This document shows, in pieces, positions 1-8,886 of a stretch of DNA of 64,000 bases. Numbering within the stretch: position 1 is the stretch's first letter; each line of letters begins with the position of its first letter. Source of the stretch: Sphingobacterium sp. UT-1RO-CII-1 (GTDB taxonomy: Bacteria > Bacteroidota > Bacteroidia > Sphingobacteriales > Sphingobacteriaceae); NCBI RefSeq assembly GCF_026711005.1, contig NZ_JAPPVJ010000004.1:419354-483353 (forward strand), written 5' to 3'. Made by a program: the position numbers and the translations under genes. A model generated the notes under the pieces. It did no database searches. It worked only from the letters and a program-made list of their open reading frames with translations, and was not told the origin of the DNA.

Positions 1-24
1 ACCTTACCTCTTCAAGCAGACACT

Positions 25-2085
25 ATGCTTCCCTTTTCTTTATCCCTTGAACAGCATCATTTGTTAAGTTTTTTACCCTTGCTATTAGCTTTGGTGCTAT
101 TGGCTATCGTCCTTTTATTGGAGAAAGGTATACGACGTTGGTCCGAAGAGTTTAAGAATAGGAGTCGGTTTAAAGACAAAAATCAATTGAAGTCCATGAC
201 ACATGCTTTTGACAAAAAGCAATTGGAACGTGCGTTCTCGATATGGAAAAAAATGGGAAGAACAGCAAAGCTTATCCTTGTTTTTGCTTTTCTTGCTGCT
301 CTAAATTTGAGCGAGATTGCCTATGCCCAAGGTCCTGTCGCTCTAAAACCCGGCCCTTTATGGAAACAAGGCGGTATAATCATTACGGTTGTTTTGGTTA
401 TGATACCCATTATTGTAGGCTTAGTGCTGATGGTTGTAAAAGTCAAAAAACTCATTAACAAGCACAGTCAGGGATGGGGAAATAAAGATGCAGAGGTATT
501 GGCCGCCTACCTAGAGACATTAACAGAAGAAGAAAAGCGGGAATTGATAGAGAAAAAAGAACGTCTAGACTATACGCTGAACAATGACGAACTGGGCGGT
601 AAACAGCAGGTAAGAGACGAGCGTGGGCTGTTGGCTTTTCAGGAACTGACACAGCTGCCGGTAGTGCCTATAAAGAAAAAAGCTCTGCCTAGGCCGGATA
701 TAGACCCAAAGCTTGCTCTTTTAATAAAATGGTATCTGATTTCGGCCACCTTTTGGCTTTTGTTTGGCACAACGGTGGGCGAATATCTTGGTGTTAAGTT
801 TCTAGCGCCCGATTTAGATAGTGTAAGCTGGTTGAGCTTCGGTAGGCTTAGACCTGTACATACGAATGCTGTGTTTTGGGGTTGGGCTTCATTGGGCATG
901 TTGGGCTTAGGCTATTATATTGTCCCCCGAGTGAGCAACGCTCCCTTAGCACGGATAGCTTGGGGCTGGTGGGCACTCTGTCTGATTAACGCATCGGTGT
1001 TTTTGGGATCGATCAGTCTTATGATGGGAATCAATAATGGCGGAGGAGAATACCGGGAGTATATATGGCCAATCATGCTGTTGTTCGGACTGGGAGTGGG
1101 GCTCTCTATTGGTAGCTATTATAAAACAATTGCGCAGCGCAAGACTGGCGAAATATATATATCGAATTGGTACATACTCTCAGCCGCAATATTTATTAGC
1201 GTAACCGCTATTGTAGGTTATATTCCCACTTGGCAGGATGGTCTCGGCGAAACTATCGTGCAGGGTTATTATATGCACCAAGCAGTAGGCATGTGGTTTA
1301 TGCTCTTCACGCTCGGTATAGTTTATTACTTCTTGCCGCAACAGCTTAACCGCCCTATTTACTCCTATAGTCTAGGGATCATGGCGTTCTGGACACAGAT
1401 TTTATTCTATACATTGATCGGCACACACCACTTTGTATTTAGTGCTATCCCCTGGTGGTTACAGACTGTAGCGATAGTAGCCAGTGTGGGCATGGTTATT
1501 CCTGTAGTCGCTGGTACAACAAACTTCTTGCTTACTTTTAAGGGAGCATGGTACAAGATAAAAGATAGCTACACATTGCCTTTCTTTCTCGTCGGGATCA
1601 TTTTTTACTTTACAGGTTCTTTGCAGGGGACAGCAGAGGCTTTTCGTTACACCAACCTCCTGTGGCATTTTACCGATTTTACAGTGGCGCATTCGCACAT
1701 GACGATGTACGGTATTATTACCTTCCTACTTTGGGGCGGTATTTATGCACTCCTGCCTCGGCTTAGCGGACAGGAAGCACCGCAATCTACCGTAGGCGCA
1801 CATTTCTGGCTGGCGCTGATAGGCTTATTGTTTTATTCTATTCCCTTGATGTACGGCGGAACAATGCGTGGCCTGGCTTGGATGGATAATGTACCATTTG
1901 TCGAAACCATAACCATGATGATGCCCTATTGGTTGTGGAGAGCAATTGGCGGATCGTTAATGTGGGCTTCCCATCTGTTTTTTGCTTACAATATGTATAA
2001 AATGCTGCAAAAACCAAGCGGACAGGTGGATACCACGCATATAGCATTGAAAAAACTGGAAGATAAATTCAATACGAGTAATTAA
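25..2085 (+). CDS. ccoN: cbb3-type cytochrome c oxidase subunit I (CcoN) with long N-terminal extension
   Basis: Catalytic haem-copper subunit of a high-affinity terminal oxidase in the inner membrane. All expected ligands are visible: low-spin haem b ligands H279 and H558, haem b3 ligand H556, CuB ligands H418, H468 and H469, and Y462 six residues before the HH pair, where the His-Tyr cross-link forms in cbb3 enzymes. The spacing between the CuB and b3 ligands matches the well-studied Pseudomonas enzyme as I remember it. At 686 aa it is about 200 residues longer than a usual CcoN. The extra N-terminus holds about three membrane segments and a charged linker. The frame is open upstream to the window edge, so the true start may lie outside. 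The next gene, ccoO, follows after 21 bp. Confidence 0.88.
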   Translation: MLPFSLSLEQHHLLSFLPLLLALVLLAIVLLLEKGIRRWSEEFKNRSRFKDKNQLKSMTHAFDKKQLERAFSIWKKMGRTAKLILVFAFLAALNLSEIAYAQGPVALKPGPLWKQGGIIITVVLVMIPIIVGLVLMVVKVKKLINKHSQGWGNKDAEVLAAYLETLTEEEKRELIEKKERLDYTLNNDELGGKQQVRDERGLLAFQELTQLPVVPIKKKALPRPDIDPKLALLIKWYLISATFWLLFGTTVGEYLGVKFLAPDLDSVSWLSFGRLRPVHTNAVFWGWASLGMLGLGYYIVPRVSNAPLARIAWGWWALCLINASVFLGSISLMMGINNGGGEYREYIWPIMLLFGLGVGLSIGSYYKTIAQRKTGEIYISNWYILSAAIFISVTAIVGYIPTWQDGLGETIVQGYYMHQAVGMWFMLFTLGIVYYFLPQQLNRPIYSYSLGIMAFWTQILFYTLIGTHHFVFSAIPWWLQTVAIVASVGMVIPVVAGTTNFLLTFKGAWYKIKDSYTLPFFLVGIIFYFTGSLQGTAEAFRYTNLLWHFTDFTVAHSHMTMYGIITFLLWGGIYALLPRLSGQEAPQSTVGAHFWLALIGLLFYSIPLMYGGTMRGLAWMDNVPFVETITMMMPYWLWRAIGGSLMWASHLFFAYNMYKMLQKPSGQVDTTHIALKKLEDKFNTSN

Positions 2086-2106
2086 AAGATAATAGCTGCA
2101 TATACG

Positions 2107-3111
2107 ATGGAACTTTTTAATAATCATAAAAAACTATTTGTACTGGCTTCTCTACTGTTTGTAGTATTGACTATTGTGATTGCCATATTGCCGGCCATAG
2201 ATAATCAGTTGAACAATCATCCCTTGCCGGGAGTGAAGGCTTTTACAGAGGAGGAAATAAGAGGTAGAAACTTGTTTATTGCCAATGGCTGTGTGGCTTG
2301 CCATACCCAGCAGGTAAGGAATGTTGAAATGGACAGACCTTGGGGCAGCAGGCCGTCTATGGCGGCAGATTATGCTACGCAAACACGTGTAGATATATGG
2401 CGGAATACCGCAACCCTCATGGGGACAGAGCGCACCGGGCCCGACTTAATTGATGTAGGTAGTAGGCAACCCAGTACAGACTGGCATTTGGTGCATCTTT
2501 TTAACCCACGTATTGTGGTCAAAGAGTCGATTATGCCCGCCTATTCTTGGATGTTTGAACTGAAAGAAAATCCCGCTACTGAGGATGTTGTGGTGAATGT
2601 GCCAGCCGATTATTTAAAAGGACGGCAAGGGAAAGTAGTCGCTACGCAAGATGCGTTAGATTTGGTAGCCTATCTTAAAGCATTGAAGCAACATCCGCTG
2701 CCCGAGACAACGGTGGCCCCGACTTTTCTCTATAAGATGGAAAAAGCCCGTAAAGCACTGGATGCCGTTGGCGCAGCGCCAACCGTCGATGGTGAAGCAC
2801 TCTATGTAGCCAATTGTCAGGCTTGCCACCAATCTAACGGTGAAGGTTTGCTTGGTGCGTTTCCGCCTCTTAAAGGCAGCCGCATTGTCGAGGGAGATGA
2901 TCTGCAACTGTATGTTGATATTATAATGAATGGCTACGATTCGAGACCAGAATATGGCCCGATGGCTCCTATAGGAAGTGTACTAGGATGGACAGAAAAA
3001 GAAGTTACCGCTATTATCAACTATGAAAAGAGCAGTTGGGGAAATAAAGCAGTACCCGTCACCGAGGAGGAAGTGAAAAAAGTGATGGATTATATTGAGT
3101 CTATTAAATAA
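2107..3111 (+). CDS. ccoO: cbb3 oxidase subunit II (CcoO) fused to a second cytochrome c domain
   Basis: Membrane-anchored c-type cytochrome that passes electrons to CcoN. One N-terminal membrane anchor (about residues 10-30) is followed by a CcoO domain with haem site C62-V-A-C65-H66 and the family signatures CHTQQVR, RTGPDL and SIMPAYSW. A second haem site, C237-Q-A-C240-H241, lies in a class I cytochrome c domain that ends the protein. Ordinary CcoO carries one haem c and CcoP carries two. Here the C-terminal domain seems to take over part of the CcoP role, since no separate ccoP follows. The gene sits between ccoN and two small membrane-protein genes in one apparent operon. Confidence 0.88.
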   Translation: MELFNNHKKLFVLASLLFVVLTIVIAILPAIDNQLNNHPLPGVKAFTEEEIRGRNLFIANGCVACHTQQVRNVEMDRPWGSRPSMAADYATQTRVDIWRNTATLMGTERTGPDLIDVGSRQPSTDWHLVHLFNPRIVVKESIMPAYSWMFELKENPATEDVVVNVPADYLKGRQGKVVATQDALDLVAYLKALKQHPLPETTVAPTFLYKMEKARKALDAVGAAPTVDGEALYVANCQACHQSNGEGLLGAFPPLKGSRIVEGDDLQLYVDIIMNGYDSRPEYGPMAPIGSVLGWTEKEVTAIINYEKSSWGNKAVPVTEEEVKKVMDYIESIK

Positions 3112-3118
3112 TAAGCTT

Positions 3119-3385
3119 ATGACAAAGAAGATAATAATTGCCAGTGTACTCGCTTGGATTGCCGGCATAGGTAGTGTCCTGAGTTGTGAAGTATGCGAGC
3201 GTAATCAGCCTAAAATGCTCAGAGGAATCGTGCATGGGCAAGGACCGGACAGTCAGTGGGATTATCTGATTATTGGTGCTGTCGCAGTCATTGTTGTGAT
3301 AACCATATATTTGAGTGTTAAATATCTGGTGAAACCTGGCGAAAAAGGCGAACAACATATTAAAAGAACATTTTTGGACGAATAA
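3119..3385 (+). CDS. Small membrane protein of the cbb3 operon
   Basis: An 88-residue protein beginning 7 bp after ccoO. It has an N-terminal hydrophobic signal segment ending at L-S-C-E-V-C, a short polar stretch, and one membrane helix (about residues 45-65) followed by a charged tail. The LSC motif could be a lipobox, or the CEVC pair could bind a metal or haem; the sequence does not decide. The start at ATG 3119 was chosen because the signal segment begins there; an in-frame ATG at 3095 would overlap ccoO. Position suggests a CcoQ-like or assembly role, but I recognise no named family. Confidence 0.65.
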   Translation: MTKKIIIASVLAWIAGIGSVLSCEVCERNQPKMLRGIVHGQGPDSQWDYLIIGAVAVIVVITIYLSVKYLVKPGEKGEQHIKRTFLDE

Positions 3386-3397
3386 AAAGACAGAGAT

Positions 3398-3802
3398 ATG
3401 GAAGCTAAAAGTAAAGTGCTTATTTTTATAGATGATGAGCAAGAGCCCATAGCTGAATTGAACACGCCCGTAAAATTGCAGCTGGATACCCGAAAATTGA
3501 TAGACGGTAAACATACTTTGAAAATTGTAAGCAAAGATCCTGTAGGTAAAGAGGGGATAAGGATCATACCTTTCGAAGTGAGAAATGGCCCTGCGATAGC
3601 AGTCGAAGGAATTAAAGAAAATGCTGTGTTGGATGGTATCGTTCCGCTGATGGTAAATGCCTACGGGAAAGGTGATCAAAAATCGTTTTTAATAGCCGGT
3701 AGCGAAACGCCTCAAAGTATCCCTGTATGGGTATGGATTACGGTTATCGTTTTTGTGGCTTGGGCTTTATATTATCTGGTACGCTATATGGATATCGCTT
3801 AA
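3398..3802 (+). CDS. Tail-anchored membrane protein of the cbb3 operon
   Basis: A 134-residue protein, last gene of the cbb3 operon, starting 12 bp after the preceding gene. About 105 residues of beta-rich soluble sequence, of the kind seen in small Ig-like exported domains, precede one C-terminal membrane helix (about residues 110-130, rich in W, V and I). There are no CxxCH motifs, so it is not itself a cytochrome c. A role in complex assembly or stability is inferred only from its position. No signal peptide is visible, so orientation in the membrane is unclear. Confidence 0.6.
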   Translation: MEAKSKVLIFIDDEQEPIAELNTPVKLQLDTRKLIDGKHTLKIVSKDPVGKEGIRIIPFEVRNGPAIAVEGIKENAVLDGIVPLMVNAYGKGDQKSFLIAGSETPQSIPVWVWITVIVFVAWALYYLVRYMDIA

Positions 3803-3904
3803 AAATGAAACGGTATTTGGAAGTGCTGTAGGTAGATTAGTATTATTCTTTAGATCGTTCTAACTCTTCTGTTGTGAAGAAGAGAAAAATTTATAATATG
3901 AATT

Positions 3905-4087
3905 CTATATGCAGAAGCCTGTCTCAATTTGCAATACGATTTGATCATTTTTGATTTCTATAAAATGTGAAAATAAACTATGTGTAACTTTTTTTAGTGC
4001 TGTAATTCCGTTTTCTCCTTTTATGAACTCACAATTGAAGTCAAAATAAGTTTCAAATAACTCCACAGTACTTATCATCCTTTGCAT
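3905..4087 (-). pseudogene. Decayed copy of a VOC (glyoxalase-like) gene
   Basis: The reading frame contains a stretch (FETYFDFNCEFI, then GENGI) almost identical to the intact VOC gene at 5207-5563. The DNA at 4009-4063 matches 5449-5510 nearly base for base. A second match lies near its 3' end: ATTTCTATAAA and GTGAAAATAAA occur here around 3955-3980 and also at the end of the intact gene. The middle of the domain is missing, so this looks like an internally deleted paralogue rather than a working 60-residue protein. It abuts the stop of the hydrolase gene, so the hydrolase lies between an intact and a dead copy. Confidence 0.6.
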
Positions 4088-5172
4088 TATTTAGCTAAGG
4101 GCCTGACCGATGAAACCAGTTCCAACAAAAATTTGCCAGGCTCCTCAATGGGCAATAAGTGAGACGAGTCGTGGAACCAGACGGCTTTTTTATAGGGGGC
4201 ATTAACCTGATCGATCCATTCCACAGTGGGTTGGGTTGGACTTGAATAATCGTGTTTACCCATGAATTGGAAAACGGGTATGGGGAAGGTGGTAACTTGA
4301 GTGAAGTCTACAGAAAGAAACTCATCAAGAAGTTTTTCCAAGGTGAAAATATTGCCTTGGTGGATTGCTCTGACATCATTGATGTTGTATTCTGGAGAAA
4401 GTAGGGGACTCTTAAAAAAAAAGTCGAATTCATTGCGATAGGCGGCTAGTCCCCCATAATATTGAGCCCATTTTCTGGCAGTGATAATTCGATCTCTGGT
4501 CAAGGGCTCCGTTCCCGGGTATGGCGCGATAGACATCAATTCTGTGATGGCTTCTTGGTTATTATTTTCTTTTGCCTTACTTAACCCATGTTCAAAGCTC
4601 AATTTTTCGTTTTCCAAAGTTTTTATTACTTGCCCCACACCGATGTAAGCATAGAACAGATCAGGGCGGCGAAGTGCTGCTGTCATGGCAACGATGCTTC
4701 CCCAACTATGCCCCAGTAGGAATACCTTTTCTTTATCGTACCTTTTCCGTATCAGCTCCGTGATCTCGATGCAGTCTTCCACGTATTGATCGATATGAAT
4801 GGATTTATCAAGTTGAATAGTATCATTATCGTGATAGGTTTTTCCCGCTCCCCGCTGATCATAATTGACTACGGTAAAGTATTCTTCAATAGGGCGTTGA
4901 AATGTCCATGCTAATGGAGCTAAGGGGGATGCGGGGCCACCGTGAACCATAAGGATAACAGGGTTCTTTTTACTCTTCCCTCTGGTAAATACCCATTGAT
5001 TTACCGCTCCGATATCCAGTAGGAAGTTTTCTTGGATTCCCTCAGGTGTCACTATGGAATCCAAATCGGCAATGATGGCCTTGCTTTTATCATAGAGCGT
5101 ATCTGATGATATTTGGGCGAGTGTCGACTGTAAGGTAAGGGATAAGGTGATAAAGATGAGTAGCTTAATCAT
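4087..5172 (-). CDS. Exported alpha/beta hydrolase, proline iminopeptidase-like (S33)
   Basis: A 361-residue serine hydrolase with a signal peptide (residues 1-19, ending LAQ), so probably periplasmic or outer-membrane facing. Visible motifs: oxyanion-hole loop HGGP, the DQRGAGKT motif typical of proline iminopeptidases, nucleophile elbow GHSWGS, the acid in GKHDYSSP and the catalytic histidine in HDSSHLLP. The family removes N-terminal proline or hydrolyses related small substrates; the actual substrate cannot be read from sequence. The gene stands alone on the minus strand between the VOC gene and its decayed copy. Confidence 0.82.
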   Translation of the reverse strand: MIKLLIFITLSLTLQSTLAQISSDTLYDKSKAIIADLDSIVTPEGIQENFLLDIGAVNQWVFTRGKSKKNPVILMVHGGPASPLAPLAWTFQRPIEEYFTVVNYDQRGAGKTYHDNDTIQLDKSIHIDQYVEDCIEITELIRKRYDKEKVFLLGHSWGSIVAMTAALRRPDLFYAYIGVGQVIKTLENEKLSFEHGLSKAKENNNQEAITELMSIAPYPGTEPLTRDRIITARKWAQYYGGLAAYRNEFDFFFKSPLLSPEYNINDVRAIHQGNIFTLEKLLDEFLSVDFTQVTTFPIPVFQFMGKHDYSSPTQPTVEWIDQVNAPYKKAVWFHDSSHLLPIEEPGKFLLELVSSVRPLAK

Positions 5173-5206
5173 GATGTGGTGGTGTTAAATGTTTATAGTA
5201 TTTTTA

Positions 5207-5563
5207 TTACAAGTAATGTCCAATTTCTATAAACAATTTGTCAAAGTGAAAATAAAAAGTATAACTGTCTCTTATCTTTCTTGGTGGATGTATGATTTCA
5301 AGTCCCCCATCAACTAGTTTTTTATAAAGACTATCTACTTGTTCGGCATTATCAGTTATAAATCCAAAATGAAAGTCTTTAGGGTAAATAATATCATTTT
5401 GTTTATTATTCATTATAACAAGCGTAAAATTATTCATGTTTTTTAATACTGCAATCCCGTTTTCTCCTTGTATGAACTCACAATTGAAGTCAAAATAAGT
5501 TTCAAATAATTTTACGTTATTTATTACATCTGTAACAATAAGATTTAAGTGGTTTATCGTCAT
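5207..5563 (-). CDS. VOC family (glyoxalase/bleomycin-resistance-like) protein
   Basis: A 118-residue single-domain protein with the beta-alpha-beta-beta-beta pattern of the vicinal oxygen chelate fold. It starts INHLNLIVTDV, where the family's first metal-ligand region lies, and ends with FIEIGHYL, where a C-terminal Glu metal ligand is usual. Related proteins act as glyoxalases, dioxygenases or drug-binding resistance proteins. No substrate can be assigned. Part of the sequence is duplicated in the broken copy at 3905-4087. Confidence 0.72.
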   Translation of the reverse strand: MTINHLNLIVTDVINNVKLFETYFDFNCEFIQGENGIAVLKNMNNFTLVIMNNKQNDIIYPKDFHFGFITDNAEQVDSLYKKLVDGGLEIIHPPRKIRDSYTFYFHFDKLFIEIGHYL

Positions 5564-5650
5564 CTCTTTTTGTTTTAATACTGATTCTTTTTAATGTTAT
5601 CAAATTATCATAAGGCTGATCCTTTATTGAGATCAGGATAAAAAATTAAT

Positions 5651-6064
5651 TCACCTTTCCGAATGGAGACCAATCTTATTTCCCTCACTATCCAGAATTG
5701 TCGCAATAAATCCTACAGGACCAAACAACTGTTTGGGCTCGATAATTTTTCCACCTGCAAGCACTACTTTATCAAGCACAGCCTGAATACTTGGGCTAGC
5801 ATTTATGTAAATCACAGTTCCTTCACCAGATGGTCTGTTTTTGTTTGATTTAGCGAGTACGCCTGTAACCCTGCCAGATGTAGCTTGTACGACATCTGGG
5901 TCGAAAGGAAAGAAAACGCCTTCATCTTCCCCATCTCCCCGTTTAATCATTTCTATATCTAAAATTGTTTCGTAGAACTTTTTTGCCCTATCAATATCTG
6001 ATACAGGGATTTCAAACCAAGTTAAAACATTTGTCTGTTTATCAATTTTTCGTAGTTTTTGCAT
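5651..6064 (-). CDS. VOC family protein (YdcJ/PhnB-like glyoxalase fold)
   Basis: A 137-residue VOC protein. It begins with the motif LTWFEIPVSDIDRAKKFYE and ends with DSEGNKIGLHSE, both typical of the glyoxalase-like subfamily in which a C-terminal region contacts the metal. The start at 6064 (MQKLRK) was preferred because the longer in-frame start at 6124 adds 20 residues unlike the family and would cover the palindrome at 6118-6131. That palindrome and the adjacent Crp-type regulator gene suggest regulated expression. Substrate unknown. Confidence 0.75.
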   Translation of the reverse strand: MQKLRKIDKQTNVLTWFEIPVSDIDRAKKFYETILDIEMIKRGDGEDEGVFFPFDPDVVQATSGRVTGVLAKSNKNRPSGEGTVIYINASPSIQAVLDKVVLAGGKIIEPKQLFGPVGFIATILDSEGNKIGLHSER

Positions 6065-6117
6065 TTTGTATTTACATTGTTTTATACAAAAAACGACAAT
6101 TATAGTGTGATTTGGCC

Positions 6118-6131
6118 GTGACAATTGTCAC
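6118..6131. promoter_or_regulatory. Crp/Fnr-type palindrome before the VOC gene
   Basis: Perfect 14-bp palindrome GTGACAATTGTCAC, which fits the classic CRP half-site pattern TGTGA-N6-TCACA. It lies 54 bp upstream of the VOC start (6064) and just after the stop of the Crp/Fnr-family regulator gene. A near-identical site occurs at 13364-13377. Binding by the neighbouring regulator is an inference. Confidence 0.5.
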
Positions 6132-6142
6132 ATAATTTTGAG

Positions 6143-6730
6143 TTAACGTAAAGTTCGACGTTTTCTAATGCGACTTAATGTTTCTCTTTTGACACCGAGA
6201 AATGAGGCTATTTGGGAGAGTGGTACTCTTTGCATTATTTCTGGCCTTGTGTTCTCTAGATATTCTAAGCGTTGTTGCGCCGAATAGAGTTGAAAAATAC
6301 TGGAAAGCTCTTCTTGTCTGATTGCAAACAGACGAATACAAATTCTTCCTAATGCCTCAATCTCTGAAGACTGCTTCGCAATCTCAAACAACTTTTCTTT
6401 TGCGAAAACAACCGCAGTTAAAGATTCACAAGCTATAATATTATAATCGGATTTTTTCTCTGTACCAAAACTTTGAACATTGGTAGTAATTTCATTTTCC
6501 ATAAAAAAGCCTGTATTTTTAATTTCACCATCAATTTCATAATATGATCTACAATAGCCGCCCACGATGTAAAACAATGAATTGCATATTTCACCTTGCT
6601 TAAGAAGAAAATCTCCCTTTTCGAATCTTGCTTCCTTTAATGCAGGCTGAAGTAACTTCCAGCTTTTATCTGAAAATGGACTAATCGAACGAAGATAATT
6701 TAAAACATTTTTTTCTACCATGGTTATCAC
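6143..6730 (-). CDS. Crp/Fnr family transcriptional regulator
   Basis: A 195-residue regulator. An N-terminal cyclic-nucleotide-binding-like beta roll (about residues 20-130, with FEKGDFLLKQGE and LFYIVGG) is followed by a C-terminal helix-turn-helix (PLSQIASFLGVKRETLSRIRK). The Fnr-type cysteine cluster for iron-sulphur binding is absent, so it is unlikely to be a classical oxygen sensor. The beta-roll also lacks a clear cAMP-binding RxS phosphate cassette. In Bacteroidetes this type often sits next to small detoxification genes. A methionine at residue 4 is an alternative start. It may control the VOC gene downstream. Confidence 0.82.
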   Translation of the reverse strand: MITMVEKNVLNYLRSISPFSDKSWKLLQPALKEARFEKGDFLLKQGEICNSLFYIVGGYCRSYYEIDGEIKNTGFFMENEITTNVQSFGTEKKSDYNIIACESLTAVVFAKEKLFEIAKQSSEIEALGRICIRLFAIRQEELSSIFQLYSAQQRLEYLENTRPEIMQRVPLSQIASFLGVKRETLSRIRKRRTLR

Positions 6731-6809
6731 AGTTAATTACAGTATTGAGATGCATGAGTTTTTTTTGTTCTCTTTCAATTTTATAGGAATTAATTTCTAA
6801 ATATACCAT

Positions 6810-7181
6810 CTACAAAATAATCTTAAAATTCTGATCCGTTAATAGTAATACAATTGTGAGTATGCACATTATTAGTGAATTATAGAAGTGGTGATATTCC
6901 TGATGAGCCATATGGGCCGTTAATGCTCCAACTGCAAAAGGTAATAAGAACAAAACAGCCAGGTTTTTGTATTGGGGTTTAAATAATCCAATGATAAGTA
7001 AGATAACACCTATCAACTCTCCAATGCCTATAAGTATAGTCCATGTTTTATTGAAACCTAAATTTTGCATGCTCTCCATCATTGATTTTTTTTGAAAAAC
7101 TTTAAATAACGATGCGTAGCCAAAAACATAGAGGTAATACGTAAAACTTAACCAATGAATGATTGCTGTGATTTTTTCCAT
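6810..7181 (-). CDS. DoxX-like four-helix membrane protein
   Basis: A 123-residue integral membrane protein with four hydrophobic segments (about 7-27, 45-66, 71-92, 98-118). It has the DoxX family pattern of a short first loop with YASLFKVF and the helix-two motif IGIGELIGVILLIIG. DoxX-like proteins are often linked to thiol or quinone stress, but function is loosely defined. It is divergent from an HxlR regulator (7281-7712), with about 100 bp between them, a common pairing in which the regulator controls the membrane protein. Confidence 0.75.
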   Translation of the reverse strand: MEKITAIIHWLSFTYYLYVFGYASLFKVFQKKSMMESMQNLGFNKTWTILIGIGELIGVILLIIGLFKPQYKNLAVLFLLPFAVGALTAHMAHQEYHHFYNSLIMCILTIVLLLTDQNFKIIL

Positions 7182-7280
7182 TTTTCTATTTTAATTAGTT
7201 ACTGTACAAATATCTTTCTTAACTTGTGTTTATAAAAGAACCTACAAAATTGTATGATACTGACTTAAAAGTAAGTGTGT

Positions 7281-7712
7281 ATGGAAAACAGAAAAGAAAG
7301 CTCCACAAACAGTATAAATGAAGCATATTGGAACAAGAACTGTGGTATTGCTCATACATTGTCTTTAATTGGAGGCAGATGGAAAATTAATATTCTATCT
7401 TACCTGTTGAATGAAAATAAACTCCGATATAATGAATTAAGAAAACGTCTGGTAGGCATCTCTGAAAGGATGTTAATAGCTAAATTAAAAGAGTTAGAGA
7501 AAGATGGGCTCGTAAATAGGATAGTTCATCAGCAAGTGCCTCCAAAAGTGGAGTATGAATTGACCGAGCTGGGTACATCTCTACAAGAAATATTATACCT
7601 TATGGATAAGTGGGGAGAGACCAACCTTGTCTTATCAGCCCAAGCTATTACTGATGAAAAAGATAGTTTTTATGAGAAATTAACAAATGCTGTTACCCAA
7701 AATATTATCTAA
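7281..7712 (+). CDS. HxlR family transcriptional regulator
   Basis: A 143-residue winged-helix DNA-binding protein. The HxlR signature is plain: CGIAHTLSLIGGRWKINILSY, with the single Cys near the N-terminus that serves as redox or electrophile sensor in several members. It is followed by the wing and LRYNELRKRLVGISERML, then YELTELGTSL near the end. It is divergent from the DoxX-like gene and is the likely regulator of that gene. The ATG at 7281 was chosen over a GTG two codons earlier. Confidence 0.82.
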   Translation: MENRKESSTNSINEAYWNKNCGIAHTLSLIGGRWKINILSYLLNENKLRYNELRKRLVGISERMLIAKLKELEKDGLVNRIVHQQVPPKVEYELTELGTSLQEILYLMDKWGETNLVLSAQAITDEKDSFYEKLTNAVTQNII

Positions 7713-7820
7713 TTTCCTATGTGTCCTTGATGACATTGTTTATAGAATTAGAAGGTTGGTCATTGTGGATTATTATTTATTGCATTGCTCTCGTACAGGC
7801 TATATATAAGATACTTCTAT

Positions 7821-8009
7821 CTATCTCCCTCTTATAATTAGGTTTATTGACGAAGGGAACATCAGTCTGTCAAATTCTAGCTCTTTAGCGAGCTGGGCGG
7901 TCGTCACAACAATGGCATCAGAAAACATTGTACTCTCAGCAGAAATATATTCTGTTTTTAACTTTAATTGTGATTTGTAAAAATTGATTTTAAAAACGTT
8001 TCCTATCAT
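7821..8009 (-). CDS. Small hypothetical protein after vgb
   Basis: A 62-residue open frame starting three bases after the stop of the streptogramin B lyase gene on the same strand. It has no motif I recognise and no membrane segment. It could be a small translated downstream gene or the remnant of a longer gene cut by rearrangement. Support is limited to position and frame length. Confidence 0.25.
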   Translation of the reverse strand: MIGNVFKINFYKSQLKLKTEYISAESTMFSDAIVVTTAQLAKELEFDRLMFPSSINLIIRGR

Positions 8010-8012
8010 CTA

Positions 8013-8885
8013 TTACAAAATTTTCAAAATTGCAATTTTCCCGCATTCAAGAGCCACATAAATTTCACCATGACCTATTGCAATTCCATGTGGTTCAGAG
8101 TTTTTTGTTGGAAGATCAAATTCATGAATATTGCCATCCAGATCGATATTTGCAATTTTATTTGCTCCCCACTGCGTAAACCAAAGTTTGTCTTTTCGAT
8201 TATAGGTTATGGCATGTGGTTTGGCATCGGGTGTTTGAAGTTTATATTCTTCGATCGTATCATCCGAATTGACTTTTCCAATTTTATTTCCCAATATTTC
8301 CACAAACCAAACAGAATCTTGTGGTCCTGCGCAAATCCCAACTGGTCCAGAATTCTCTGTAGGTATTGGTATGTTTTTAAAGCGTCCTTTATTATCTAAT
8401 CTTCCAATTGAATTGTTTTGGTTCAGCGTAAACCAAACATTTTCATTTCTATCAATGGTAATATAGCTAGGGTAGGATCTTTCAAATGGAATTACAAACT
8501 CGGAATACCTATTGGATGCATCAAGTCGTCCGATTCTGTTGGCATTCATTAAGGTGAACCAAACAGAATTATTTTTTGGGTTATGGGCTATGCCAAATAC
8601 GCCAGAATTCTCATGTTCTAGATCATATTCTTGGATATTACCTTTGTAATCAATTTTACCGATTTTATTGCCCAAAGATTCTGTAAACCACAGCTCGTTT
8701 GCCCCCTTCACAATGGTCGAAAGCCCCGCGTTTTCAGTAGGCACAGGAAATTCAACAACTTCTCCTTTTGATGTTATCCTTCCAATTTTATTCGCCTTGT
8801 TTTGAGTGAACCAAAAAGCGTCGTCATCTCCAAAGGCTATACCGTATGGTGAACTATCTTTCGCTATCTCAAGTTCTTTTATCAT
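8013..8885 (-). CDS. vgb: Virginiamycin B (streptogramin B) lyase
   Basis: A 290-residue seven-bladed beta-propeller with repeats built on the pattern WFT-x5-NxIGRI. Vgb enzymes linearise group B streptogramins by an elimination at the ester bond. Catalytic residues known from Staphylococcus Vgb (H228, E268, H270, E284) appear here as H224 in KPHAIT, E264 and H266 in SEPHG, and E280 in ALEC: a constant offset of four, so the active site looks complete. The gene starts one base after the stop of the vat gene, so the two are translated from one message. Many distant propeller proteins are misnamed Vgb; the complete catalytic set makes a true lyase plausible here. Confidence 0.85.
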   Translation of the reverse strand: MIKELEIAKDSSPYGIAFGDDDAFWFTQNKANKIGRITSKGEVVEFPVPTENAGLSTIVKGANELWFTESLGNKIGKIDYKGNIQEYDLEHENSGVFGIAHNPKNNSVWFTLMNANRIGRLDASNRYSEFVIPFERSYPSYITIDRNENVWFTLNQNNSIGRLDNKGRFKNIPIPTENSGPVGICAGPQDSVWFVEILGNKIGKVNSDDTIEEYKLQTPDAKPHAITYNRKDKLWFTQWGANKIANIDLDGNIHEFDLPTKNSEPHGIAIGHGEIYVALECGKIAILKIL

Positions 8886-8886
8886 A

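Noticed and set aside
3104..3679. Long minus-strand frame opposite the small cbb3 operon genes
   Set aside because: It is a shadow frame of three well-supported plus-strand genes and has no domain features.
3864..3884. CTCTTCT/AGAAGAG hairpin as terminator of the cbb3 operon
   Set aside because: Weak A/T-rich stem without a following T-run on the plus strand; too uncertain to list as a feature.
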